Shown: one piece after another, positions 1 to 6,378 of the stretch | Numbering within the stretch: the first letter of the stretch is position 1 | Layout of the letters: every line of letters starts with the position of its first letter | DNA from: Nitrospirales bacterium | GTDB taxonomy: Bacteria; Nitrospirota; Nitrospiria; Nitrospirales; UBA8639 | NCBI GenBank assembly: GCA_013817135.1 | Contig: JACDDF010000121.1 | Span: 1-6,793 of the forward strand | DNA length: 6,793 bases | Direction: 5' to 3' | The notes under the pieces: generated by a model | The model's input: only the letters and a program-made list of their open reading frames with translations | What the model was told of the DNA's origin: nothing | Database searches by the model: none | Position numbers and translations under genes: made by a program

Positions 1-936
1 CTTCCCAGCATGCCATGCCCTCCGGCCCAAAGTACGATTCCCCTTGAGGAAGAATCGATTACTTTGCGGTTATGGGGACGCCTGAAAAAATGGCTTGACT
101 TGCGATTTCATGGCACTATGGAATGGATAGCCAAGGACCCGAAACGCCGATCCAACCCAGCAGAAGTGCTTCCAGGTTGCCAATCACTGGTAGTCGTCGG
201 GATGAATTATTACACCGATCATACTCCAGATGAGTCAAAGGCTTCTGGACGAATTGCCCGATATGCCTGGGGGAAAGACTATCACGGGTTCATGAAGAAC
301 AGATTGACACATTTAGAAAATTTCCTTCACTCACACGTACCGGATATTCAGACGAGGAGTTATGTGGATACAGGTCCCATCATGGAAAAAGCGTGGGCAC
401 AAGAGGCCGGCATTGGCTGGATCGGCAAACATACCAATATTGTTTCCACCGATTTTGGATCTTGGCTGTTGCTCGGAGAAATCCTCACGACCCTCCCATT
501 GGATTATGATGAACCCGCCATGGATTTATGTGGAACCTGCTCGCTCTGTATTCAGGCTTGCCCCACTGGAGCCATCGTGGAACCCTATCTCCTTGATGCG
601 GAGCGATGCATCTCGTATTTGACGATTGAATACCGTGGCAGTGTGGATGATGTGCCAGCCGAGCTGAGAAAAAAAATAGGCAATAGAATTTTTGGTTGTG
701 ACGATTGTTTGGATATTTGTCCTTTTAACGTGAATGCAAAACCCACTACTGAGCCTGGATTCCAACCATTTCCATGGACATTACATCCGCAATTACCTTC
801 ATTGGTCAATCTGACAAAAGATGAATTTCTTTCGCTAACAAAAGGGAGCCCCTTGCGCCGGCCCAAGCACGAGGGATTCATCCGAAATGTACAGATTGGA
901 CTCGAGAATCACGCTCCACGGATTCCTTTATCGTAA
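1..936 (+). CDS. queG: Epoxyqueuosine reductase QueG, 5'-partial
   Basis: QueG is a cobalamin- and iron-sulfur-dependent enzyme that catalyses the last step of queuosine synthesis, reducing epoxyqueuosine to queuosine in the wobble position of tRNA-Asp, -Asn, -His and -Tyr. Numbering from the first in-window ATG (base 10), the catalytic-type Asp lies in YVDTGP (D120), followed by the family segment AGIGWIGKHT. Two [4Fe-4S] cluster motifs follow: CGTCSLCIQACP (C174, C177, C180, C184) and CDDCLDICP (C230, C233, C237), with a further conserved Cys at C200 in RCISYLTIE. The C-terminal SPLRRPKHEGFIRN is also typical. The frame is open to base 1, and the usual N-terminal 30 or so residues (the LGFxxVGI-type segment) are missing, so the real start is almost certainly outside the window and the ATG at 10 is probably internal. 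With the missing part the length would fit the family's roughly 340-380 residues. The stop overlaps the end of convergent mutS2. Confidence 0.95.
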   Translation, partial: LPSMPCPPAQSTIPLEEESITLRLWGRLKKWLDLRFHGTMEWIAKDPKRRSNPAEVLPGCQSLVVVGMNYYTDHTPDESKASGRIARYAWGKDYHGFMKNRLTHLENFLHSHVPDIQTRSYVDTGPIMEKAWAQEAGIGWIGKHTNIVSTDFGSWLLLGEILTTLPLDYDEPAMDLCGTCSLCIQACPTGAIVEPYLLDAERCISYLTIEYRGSVDDVPAELRKKIGNRIFGCDDCLDICPFNVNAKPTTEPGFQPFPWTLHPQLPSLVNLTKDEFLSLTKGSPLRRPKHEGFIRNVQIGLENHAPRIPLS

Positions 937-3339
937 TTCGATCATGGTTACGCCGTCTCCTCCCTCGGATGGATCACCCGCTCGAAAGCTTTGAATATAG
1001 GGGGAGGATTGGCAAAGAGTTCGAATTCCTGTTTTGAGTGCGCCAGAACCCTGGCCATGGATGACTTTAAGATATTTGGCTTGGGTGACCAAGGCATGGT
1101 CCAGGGCCGCAAGGGTCATCTCCATCGCATCGTCTAGACGGAACCCACGAATAACCAATTCCTGTTGATAGTGCCCTGTTTCCTGGTCGGAGGCTGGGGA
1201 ACCCAGTTCAGTGGAAATTGTGGAGTGAGATCGTTTCCCACTCAATTGTTGTTGACCCGACAAGGGTTTATTGCCGGAAGAAGATGTTGCTCGGCGTATG
1301 GCAGAAGGGGCAGTTTTAATTATCTGCGTACCCACACGAATGGATACCTGTTTTTTCCCCTCAAGACTTTCCTGCAAGACCCCTATAGTCCCCAACGCAT
1401 CAATTTCCACAAGGTCCCCTTCATGCAATGGCTCAGATGATACCCATGGATTATTTGGGAGGTGAGAAAGTATTTCCTGATTAAGTGCGCCTATGGTTTG
1501 TTGGATAGACTTCACATTCGAAAGAGTTTTGTCCTTTTTTAAGTCGTTCACCATTTGATTCAGATGCCGTTGTGCTTTGGAAAATTCTTGTTGCCATTGC
1601 TTTCGATATCGTTGACGATCTTCCTGTTCTTGGGTCCTCAATTGATCGCGAGTCACTTGCGCCTCATCACACAAGCGATGGGCTTCTTGACGAAGATGTT
1701 GGGCCTGTTCACATTCACGTTCTAATCGAGTATGTGTGTTCTGCAGAGCTCGGAAGATGGCATCAAGATCGTGGTCTTGTCTTTGGATCAAAAGTTGGGC
1801 AGATTGAATGATGGTGGAATCCAACCCCAATCGTTTCGCAATCTCCAAGGCTGAAGACCCCCCGGGGATTCCGTCTATGAGCCGGTATGTTGGAGCGAGG
1901 GTCATCATATCGAATTCCTGACTGGCATTCCGAACATGAGGATTTCGAAAAGCAAGGGTTTTCAAGGTGGGATAATGAGTGGTCGCTATAATCGTACATC
2001 CTAATTCGCAAAGACGGGTTAAGAGCGCTTCAGCTAATGCAGCGCCCTCAATAGGATCCGTCGAGCTGCCCACTTCATCCAGGAGTACAAGAGCATCCCG
2101 ATTCGCTGGTTCCCCTGGCGATCCGATATTTTTTAATAATGCGATCATATTGAGAATATGGCCCGAAAAGCTGGATACATCCTTACTGAGATCCTGGGAA
2201 TCTCCAATATCCGCATACACCTGCCCAAAAAGTGCCATCTTAGAGTCGGGGCCACAAGTCGGGTGAAGCCCGACTTTCACCATCATCGCGAACAATCCCA
2301 CCAGTTTCAATGACACCGTTTTCCCACCTGCATTCGGTCCAGAAATGATGAGAACTTTGGTATCGCCCTCAATCCGAATGGAGTTGGGTATAACCTGCTC
2401 CTTGGTCAACGCCAGGAGTGGATGTCTGGCATTTTGCAGATCAATACAATGTTCTTGATTAAGGTGAATGGGAGAGCCATGCGTTTTAATGCTTAAACGT
2501 GCTTTGGCCATGAGGCAATCGAGATCGGCCAAACAGGACAAATTTTCACGGATAGCCCAAACATGTTCTGCCACACGACTGGACAAATCCTGCAGAATAT
2601 GGCGTTCCTCCTGAGCCACCTGCAAGTCGGCAAACTTAATGGCATTATTTAATTCGACCAGATGGCGGGGCTCAATAAACACCGTGGCTCCACTACCGGA
2701 AATGTCATGGACAATTCCATCAATCGCGTGTTGTCGTTCGGCTTTTATCGGAATCACGCATCGATTCTCACGTTCAGCAAAATACTGTCCTTGAAGAAGA
2801 TTCTCATATTCTTGAGAAGCCAACATCCCTTCCAACTGTTGCCTCATCGTTTGACGAAGACCCTGACTTTTCCGTGTCAATTGATAGAGCTCGGGACTCG
2901 CAGATTCCCGCAGCTGGCCCTTAAGATCGATGCACGAATCAATCATTTGCTTGATCCACATCAGATCTTGAAGGTTCAAGGAACGAGTTCTGATCTTGGG
3001 GAACGTGGAGCCATGAATCTGCAAGTATTGTCTGATCGTATACCCAAGGCCTAAGACCAAACTAATATCTCGCAAGTCCGGTCCTTCCAAGATTCCTTCT
3101 TTTTGAGCCCGTCCCAACACATTCCGGATATCGGGAAACGCCAAAGAAGGCAGAGGATGGGTACCCTCGAGAATGTGAACCATTTCGGTAGTTTCTTGTT
3201 GTTGAACACGTGCCGTCTCAAGGTCAAATGCAAAGGCGAGGGTACGACAGCAGGCCTCCCCTAACGTGGAGGCAGCTTCCTTGGCAAGATAATCGATTAA
3301 AACAGACCATTCCAAAACCTGTTCTGTGTGTTGGACCAT
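928..3339 (-). CDS. mutS2: Endonuclease/ribosome-rescue ATPase MutS2
   Basis: MutS2 is a MutS-type ATPase outside classical mismatch repair. Family members suppress recombination and, in Bacillus, split collided ribosomes. Numbering from the chosen ATG (803 aa): the N-terminal core opens with QVLEWSVLIDYLA; Walker A GPNAGGKT is at 334-341; the signature region is SSFSGH; Walker B is LVLLDE (D421, E422); the H-loop is ATTHYPT. A long Gln/Glu/Arg-rich coiled coil follows, then a KOW-like stretch (EGDLVEIDALGTIGVL), a polar linker, and a C-terminal Smr domain at about 727-803 with HGQGSG at 761-766. The motif usually read LDLR is LVIR here. The frame stays open upstream to a TTG at 3492, with ATG at 3354 also possible. 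None of these starts has a clear Shine-Dalgarno sequence. The ATG at 3339 (or 3354) gives the family's usual length and N-terminus and lies downstream of a promoter candidate. Identity is secure; the exact start is not. Confidence 0.95.
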   Translation of the reverse strand: MVQHTEQVLEWSVLIDYLAKEAASTLGEACCRTLAFAFDLETARVQQQETTEMVHILEGTHPLPSLAFPDIRNVLGRAQKEGILEGPDLRDISLVLGLGYTIRQYLQIHGSTFPKIRTRSLNLQDLMWIKQMIDSCIDLKGQLRESASPELYQLTRKSQGLRQTMRQQLEGMLASQEYENLLQGQYFAERENRCVIPIKAERQHAIDGIVHDISGSGATVFIEPRHLVELNNAIKFADLQVAQEERHILQDLSSRVAEHVWAIRENLSCLADLDCLMAKARLSIKTHGSPIHLNQEHCIDLQNARHPLLALTKEQVIPNSIRIEGDTKVLIISGPNAGGKTVSLKLVGLFAMMVKVGLHPTCGPDSKMALFGQVYADIGDSQDLSKDVSSFSGHILNMIALLKNIGSPGEPANRDALVLLDEVGSSTDPIEGAALAEALLTRLCELGCTIIATTHYPTLKTLAFRNPHVRNASQEFDMMTLAPTYRLIDGIPGGSSALEIAKRLGLDSTIIQSAQLLIQRQDHDLDAIFRALQNTHTRLERECEQAQHLRQEAHRLCDEAQVTRDQLRTQEQEDRQRYRKQWQQEFSKAQRHLNQMVNDLKKDKTLSNVKSIQQTIGALNQEILSHLPNNPWVSSEPLHEGDLVEIDALGTIGVLQESLEGKKQVSIRVGTQIIKTAPSAIRRATSSSGNKPLSGQQQLSGKRSHSTISTELGSPASDQETGHYQQELVIRGFRLDDAMEMTLAALDHALVTQAKYLKVIHGQGSGALKTGIRTLCQSSPYIQSFRAGDPSEGGDGVTMIELR

Positions 3340-3448
3340 GGGAGACACTATCATAGCGGGGGAGTGTAAAAAGACGTTCCTGTCGATGCAAGCATTGGAT
3401 TTAGCCGCGGGTTTTTTAAAAAAAGGTGAATAGGAAAGTTGTACGGGA

Positions 3449-3477
3449 AGGATATAAAAGCGAAAGGTTCCTGGCAA
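3449..3477 (-). promoter_or_regulatory. Candidate sigma70-type promoter for mutS2
   Basis: Reading the - strand, TTGCCA (3477-3472, five of six matches to TTGACA) is followed after exactly 17 bases by TATCCT (3454-3449, four of six matches to TATAAT). It lies about 95-110 bases upstream of the ATG candidates at 3354 and 3339. If used, it would start mutS2 transcription downstream of the TTG at 3492, which argues against that codon as the start. The call rests on pattern only. Confidence 0.35.
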
Positions 3478-3523
3478 GTAATGCACTGCCAAATTGGAGA
3501 CTAACTGAGAGGCCGGCTCATCT

Positions 3524-3940
3524 CTATTTTTTCATGGAGTCGACGGAAAGCTTGAGATCTTCAATGGCCTTTTGAATGTTTTCCTTTATGTCCTGCCAAG
3601 CTGTTTCACTATTGTCACGAAGTTGCTCAATACGAGGAATGAGGGTATCTTGTTGCTTTTTGAAATTATCGAGTTGGGCTTGAAGTTTGGCTCGAGTTTT
3701 TTCTTGTAGCTCGATGCTTTGATCCCGGAGCTTCTGTATTTGTGTTTCTAAATCAGTTATTTGTTTATTCAGATTCTCGGTGGAAAAATCATCTCCTCCA
3801 GGTGCGACCGGTCCTGGTTTCTTGACGGCTGAATCTTCTGCCGAAACAAATGTCACGCCGATTCCCATTAATAGACAGGCGATAAGCCATCCCAGTAAAA
3901 AGACGGCACCTCTGGGTTTTTGCAAAAAGGCTTGTTGCAT
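3524..3940 (-). CDS. Exported coiled-coil protein of unknown function
   Basis: I do not recognise this 138-aa protein. Residues 1-34 look like a signal peptide: a basic start (MQQAFLQKPR), a long hydrophobic core, and a likely signal-peptidase I site after VSA (34). A Pro/Gly-rich spacer follows (about 40-50). From about 55 to the end, the chain is almost entirely charged amphipathic helix with heptad-like spacing, as in ITDLETQIQKLRDQSIELQEK in shorter pieces, rich in Gln, Lys, Glu and Leu. It probably forms a periplasmic coiled coil, or is membrane-tethered if the signal is not cleaved. The ATG at 3940 is chosen because AAGGA lies 6 bases upstream and the signal peptide begins there. The frame extends to a GTG at 4048, but that would place 36 polar residues before the signal. 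It is divergent from the 408-aa gene and lies upstream of mutS2 on the same strand. Confidence 0.75.
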   Translation of the reverse strand: MQQAFLQKPRGAVFLLGWLIACLLMGIGVTFVSAEDSAVKKPGPVAPGGDDFSTENLNKQITDLETQIQKLRDQSIELQEKTRAKLQAQLDNFKKQQDTLIPRIEQLRDNSETAWQDIKENIQKAIEDLKLSVDSMKK

Positions 3941-4114
3941 AGTGAATCCTTTCTTCCCAAAACGCTGTTTTCTCGCAAGCTCAAACTTGATGCTTCTCAT
4001 TGTCATCAAAAAAACAGGGGGTTCCCCAAAAATTGGATTGAACTTCACACGATACCTTGCTCCAATGACGAACTTACCTTAGAATGCCCTCCCGTAAAAT
4101 AAGGATTCACTATG
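3938..4114. repeat. 14-bp inverted repeat over both divergent RBS/start sites
   Basis: The sequence AAGGATTCACTATG occurs on the - strand at 3951-3938 and on the + strand at 4101-4114. Each copy holds the Shine-Dalgarno element, a 6-base spacer and the ATG of one divergent gene. The arms are 149 bases apart. After the ATG both copies also reach CAAG at the same offset (CAACAAG and ACACAAG). The AAGGA and ATG parts are expected at start sites, but identity of the six-base spacer TTCACT is not required by initiation. Confidence 0.7.
4057..4085 (+). promoter_or_regulatory. Candidate promoter for the 408-aa gene
   Basis: TTGCTC (4057-4062, weak -35) is followed after 17 bases by TAGAAT (4080-4085, five of six matches to TATAAT). 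Transcription would begin around 4092, leaving a short leader of about 20 bases that just contains the AAGGA ribosome-binding site at 4101. An alternative weak pair is TTGAAC and TCCAAT slightly upstream. The call is by pattern only; no equally good promoter was seen for the divergent coiled-coil gene. Confidence 0.3.
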
Positions 4115-5338
4115 ACACAAGAAGACGCTCGCGCCTATCTCAACTATCTCCTTACCCTCCATCTACGCCAGGAGGAAGCCTTTGGTCCGTTAGGTTTAGC
4201 ATTTGTAAAAGAGAACGACCTGACCAAATTATCCCTCCTTCCTGAGGAACAGTTTAATTTGTTAATGGCCATAGCGACGGTCTTTTCCGCCGAACCCAAA
4301 CGTTACACAATGAAATTAGAATTGCTGCAAAAAGCCTACCAACTTTTACCGCAAACACGCTATAACGATCCTGAATTAGGCCGGGACCTTGAGCATTTGA
4401 TCAAAAAAACCCAAAGTGACCTTCATCGTTACAACGAAGCCATGAAGGTGGCCCGGTCACAATCTCCAGATCGACAAAGCTTAATTGTCGAAACTGATGT
4501 CCCTGAATATTTTCTCGAAACGGCTCAAAAGCGGGCTTCCACCTATTACCAGGAAAAATACCGATTAACCAAAGAGGCAAAAACTGCCCAGCATTTTGGC
4601 GGGACGGCGAAAAAGTTTGAACCAGACAATCTTGCGATTCATAAGGAATTTCCCGGTGCCTGCGCTCCCTTTATCAATGCCCGGACTAATGCCTTTCATA
4701 TTGTTTTACCATTTGACTTAAAAATTAGTCGAAGCCCAGAAGATCCGTTGGAAGCAGGGATTCGAATTTTTTATGGAAAAATGGGATATTCATTTCCCTT
4801 GCGCTATGAGATGGGGAAATTATGCAGTTACCATGACGGCCAAGTGCTGGATGTGGACCTCCGCGATCCGAATCTTATCTTTTTCTCTGTATCGGGTATC
4901 AAGGACCCAGAGTTTATCATTCAAGCCTCTCAAACCGACCCCTCTCTCCCACCAGAATTGGTCTATCCCATGACCGTGTTAGAACACACCGGTAGTTTGG
5001 GGCCATTTATTCAGGTCAGTTGTAACATCAAGGTGTGGTTTGATGCCTCTATGGTTTCGCTCCTCATTCAAGGTGCACCAGATCTACCTGATTATGGGTT
5101 GCAAGGGGGAGCAGGTCTCATGACCAGGACGTACGCTTCCGATAAAGTTGAGTCATATGTGCACAATTTATCTCAACCTTGGCAAGAAGGCTTGAGTTTT
5201 AATTTCGTGAATCTCCATCTTCAATTAAGCCGAGGCATTGACAGTGCAGTTGTACCCTTTGGAACACCGATCTTTTCAGTATATCCGGTGTTTAATCGAC
5301 AGAGCTACCGCTTTGTTGACCGCCGAACGATGGACTAG
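4112..5338 (+). CDS. Protein of unknown function, DUF6065-like C-terminal half
   Basis: This 408-aa protein starts at an ATG with AAGGA 6 bases upstream. It has no signal peptide or membrane segment, so it is probably cytoplasmic. Residues 1 to about 175 look helical and charged, with leucine-rich stretches (LNYLLTLHLRQEEAFG, EEQFNLLMAIATVF). From about 180 the pattern changes to beta-rich: FPGACAPFINA (C184) then a hydrophobic strand ending in LPFDLKIS (199-206). Near the end come VSLLIQGAPDLPDYGLQGGAG (315-335, given as overall pattern), FNFVNLHLQLSRG and VPFGTPIFSVYPV (381-393). This order (Cys-x-Pro-Phe-x-x-Ala, then Pro-x-Asp, then SLL-x-x-G-x-P, then F-x-x-G-x-P-I-x-x-x-x-P-V) recalls DUF6065, a family with no known function. 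The comparison is from memory and was not checked by alignment. No catalytic residues can be named. rlpA follows on the same strand after 115 bases, so co-transcription is possible. Confidence 0.85.
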   Translation: MTQEDARAYLNYLLTLHLRQEEAFGPLGLAFVKENDLTKLSLLPEEQFNLLMAIATVFSAEPKRYTMKLELLQKAYQLLPQTRYNDPELGRDLEHLIKKTQSDLHRYNEAMKVARSQSPDRQSLIVETDVPEYFLETAQKRASTYYQEKYRLTKEAKTAQHFGGTAKKFEPDNLAIHKEFPGACAPFINARTNAFHIVLPFDLKISRSPEDPLEAGIRIFYGKMGYSFPLRYEMGKLCSYHDGQVLDVDLRDPNLIFFSVSGIKDPEFIIQASQTDPSLPPELVYPMTVLEHTGSLGPFIQVSCNIKVWFDASMVSLLIQGAPDLPDYGLQGGAGLMTRTYASDKVESYVHNLSQPWQEGLSFNFVNLHLQLSRGIDSAVVPFGTPIFSVYPVFNRQSYRFVDRRTMD

Positions 5339-5453
5339 ACTCCCTAGAGGTATTAGACCATCTTGGTGGGTCACTGGGTCTCATGCTGCATCCCCAAGTT
5401 CATCCAATTCGATAAAAGTGCTTTCCCTCACCAAAAAGTCGGGAATACGTGTA

Positions 5454-6128
5454 ATGCTATTTCGTGGTCCACCGGCTGGAAGGATGTGCCTCATCCTGGC
5501 ATTCCTGCTCATGGCCGGATGCGCAGGAGGTGGCCATTCCCGCACTGAGCCCATGATCTCAGGAACTTTTCAACGTGGATTGGCTTCCTGGTATGGTCCA
5601 AGTTTTCATGGTAATCCGACTGCCAACGGTGAACCCTATGACATGTGGGGACTCACTGCCGCACATCGTACGCTCCCCTTTGGGACACGGGTCCTCGTTC
5701 AAAGTGTCGAAACCGGAAAATCCGTGACCGTTCGCATCAATGATCGTGGTCCTTTTATTCGGGGTCGGATCATTGATCTGTCCTATGGAGCTGCTCGGGA
5801 GCTGGCCATGATTGGAAATGGAACGGAGAACGTCAGTTTGACGATTCTCGAATCTCCAAGCGCAGGTTCCGGCCATATGTCAAATGGCGGGGCTGCTAGT
5901 TATTGGGTGCAGGTAGGCTCTTTCACGACATTAACCCAAGCGGTCTCCATGCAGGAACAACTGGCCAACCACTATCCCAATATACGATTGACGACCGTGG
6001 ACCTTCCATCCGGACAATGGCACCGTGTTCAGGTTGGAACATATCCCTCTGAGGAAAAGGCAAAAATCGTGGCGATAGAACTAGAAAAACAATTCGATCT
6101 CGACCCTCTCCTTGTACAGGGTAACTAA
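5454..6128 (+). CDS. rlpA: RlpA lipoprotein: DPBB domain plus SPOR domain
   Basis: RlpA is an outer-membrane lipoprotein. In Pseudomonas aeruginosa it is a lytic transglycosylase that cuts peptidoglycan strands lacking stem peptides at the septum. From the ATG at 5454 (224 aa), a short basic start and hydrophobic core lead to a lipobox LMAGC with the lipidated Cys at 23. The double-psi beta-barrel begins at GLASWYG (about 42) and carries FHGNPTANGEPYD, LTAAHRTLPFGT, VRINDRGPF and RIIDLS. E60 (in GEPYD) and D97 (in NDRGP) correspond to the two acidic residues needed for activity in P. aeruginosa. A Gly/Ser-rich linker leads to a SPOR domain at about 149-222 (SYWVQVGSF to HRVQVGTYPS), which binds denuded septal glycan. 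The open frame reaches back to 5238, but that would overlap the preceding gene by 101 bases and bury the signal. The ATG at 5484 is an alternative, with GGAAGG immediately next to it. The start remains uncertain because no well-spaced RBS is present. Confidence 0.92.
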   Translation: MLFRGPPAGRMCLILAFLLMAGCAGGGHSRTEPMISGTFQRGLASWYGPSFHGNPTANGEPYDMWGLTAAHRTLPFGTRVLVQSVETGKSVTVRINDRGPFIRGRIIDLSYGAARELAMIGNGTENVSLTILESPSAGSGHMSNGGAASYWVQVGSFTTLTQAVSMQEQLANHYPNIRLTTVDLPSGQWHRVQVGTYPSEEKAKIVAIELEKQFDLDPLLVQGN

Positions 6129-6378
6129 CTGAAATAAAAGAGCTATTCTGAGAATTTATCCAGTTTAATTGCCTTAAACCAGTGCCCTATGGTAGTTTGA
6201 AACTTATCAAATATTGAGGGCTCAAAACATCTCATGAACAATGAGACTTTTGGCCTTATTATGAATCCCTCTCAAACTCTTCTGATACCAAATTCCTCCA
6301 AGACCAGACTACAAGATCTTGCAGCTAATTCTGCTGTAACGACATATCTTTGTCACGCCGGAGCTCGTTAAGCCCTCT
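6129..6378. other. Intergenic gap, no convincing gene
   Basis: These 250 bases between rlpA and the CNNM-family gene are more AT-rich than their surroundings, and I see no supported gene in them. They contain several small dyads: TTGAG-GG-CTCAA at 6214-6225, the weak hairpin at 6230-6246, and GCAG/CTGC around 6321-6334. No promoter with good -35 and -10 matches was found ahead of the downstream gene. Confidence 0.6.
6230..6251 (+). terminator. Weak candidate terminator after rlpA
   Basis: TCTCAT (6230-6235) pairs with ATGAGA (6241-6246) across a 5-base loop and is followed by CTTTT. The stem is only 6 bp and mostly A/T, and the T-run is short, so this is a marginal intrinsic terminator about 100 bases after the rlpA stop. 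Confidence 0.2.

Noticed and set aside
2662..3054. 130-codon open frame on the + strand inside mutS2
   Set aside because: It is fully antisense to well-conserved MutS2 sequence, has no recognisable domain and no supporting start signals.
3493..3523. GAG/CTC dyad around GCCGGC after the coiled-coil gene stop as a terminator
   Set aside because: Pairing is imperfect and short, and no T-run follows on the - strand.
3875..3886. Possible lipobox LIAC within the signal peptide of the coiled-coil protein
   Set aside because: About twelve more mainly hydrophobic residues follow this Cys before the charged mature part, which is unlike a lipoprotein; a signal-peptidase I site after VSA fits better.
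4009..4027. GGGG-GTT-CCCC hairpin which, read on the - strand, is followed by a run of seven T
   Set aside because: The stem is only 4 bp with a 3-base loop, and it lies upstream of the - strand gene rather than after one, so it is unlikely to act as a terminator or attenuator.
3941..4048. N-terminal extension of the coiled-coil gene to the GTG at 4048
   Set aside because: A good ribosome-binding site precedes the ATG at 3940, and the signal peptide begins directly after it; the extension would bury the signal.
3780..4082. 100-codon open frame on the + strand across the divergent region
   Set aside because: It is antisense to the signal peptide region of the coiled-coil gene, ends just before the real + strand gene, and resembles no protein family.
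5238..5453. Upstream in-frame extension of rlpA beginning at ATG 5238
   Set aside because: It would overlap the preceding gene by 101 bases and put 72 polar residues before a clear lipoprotein signal peptide and lipobox, which must be near the N-terminus.
5559..5876. 105-codon open frame on the - strand inside rlpA
   Set aside because: It is opposite the strongly conserved DPBB domain and has no features of its own.
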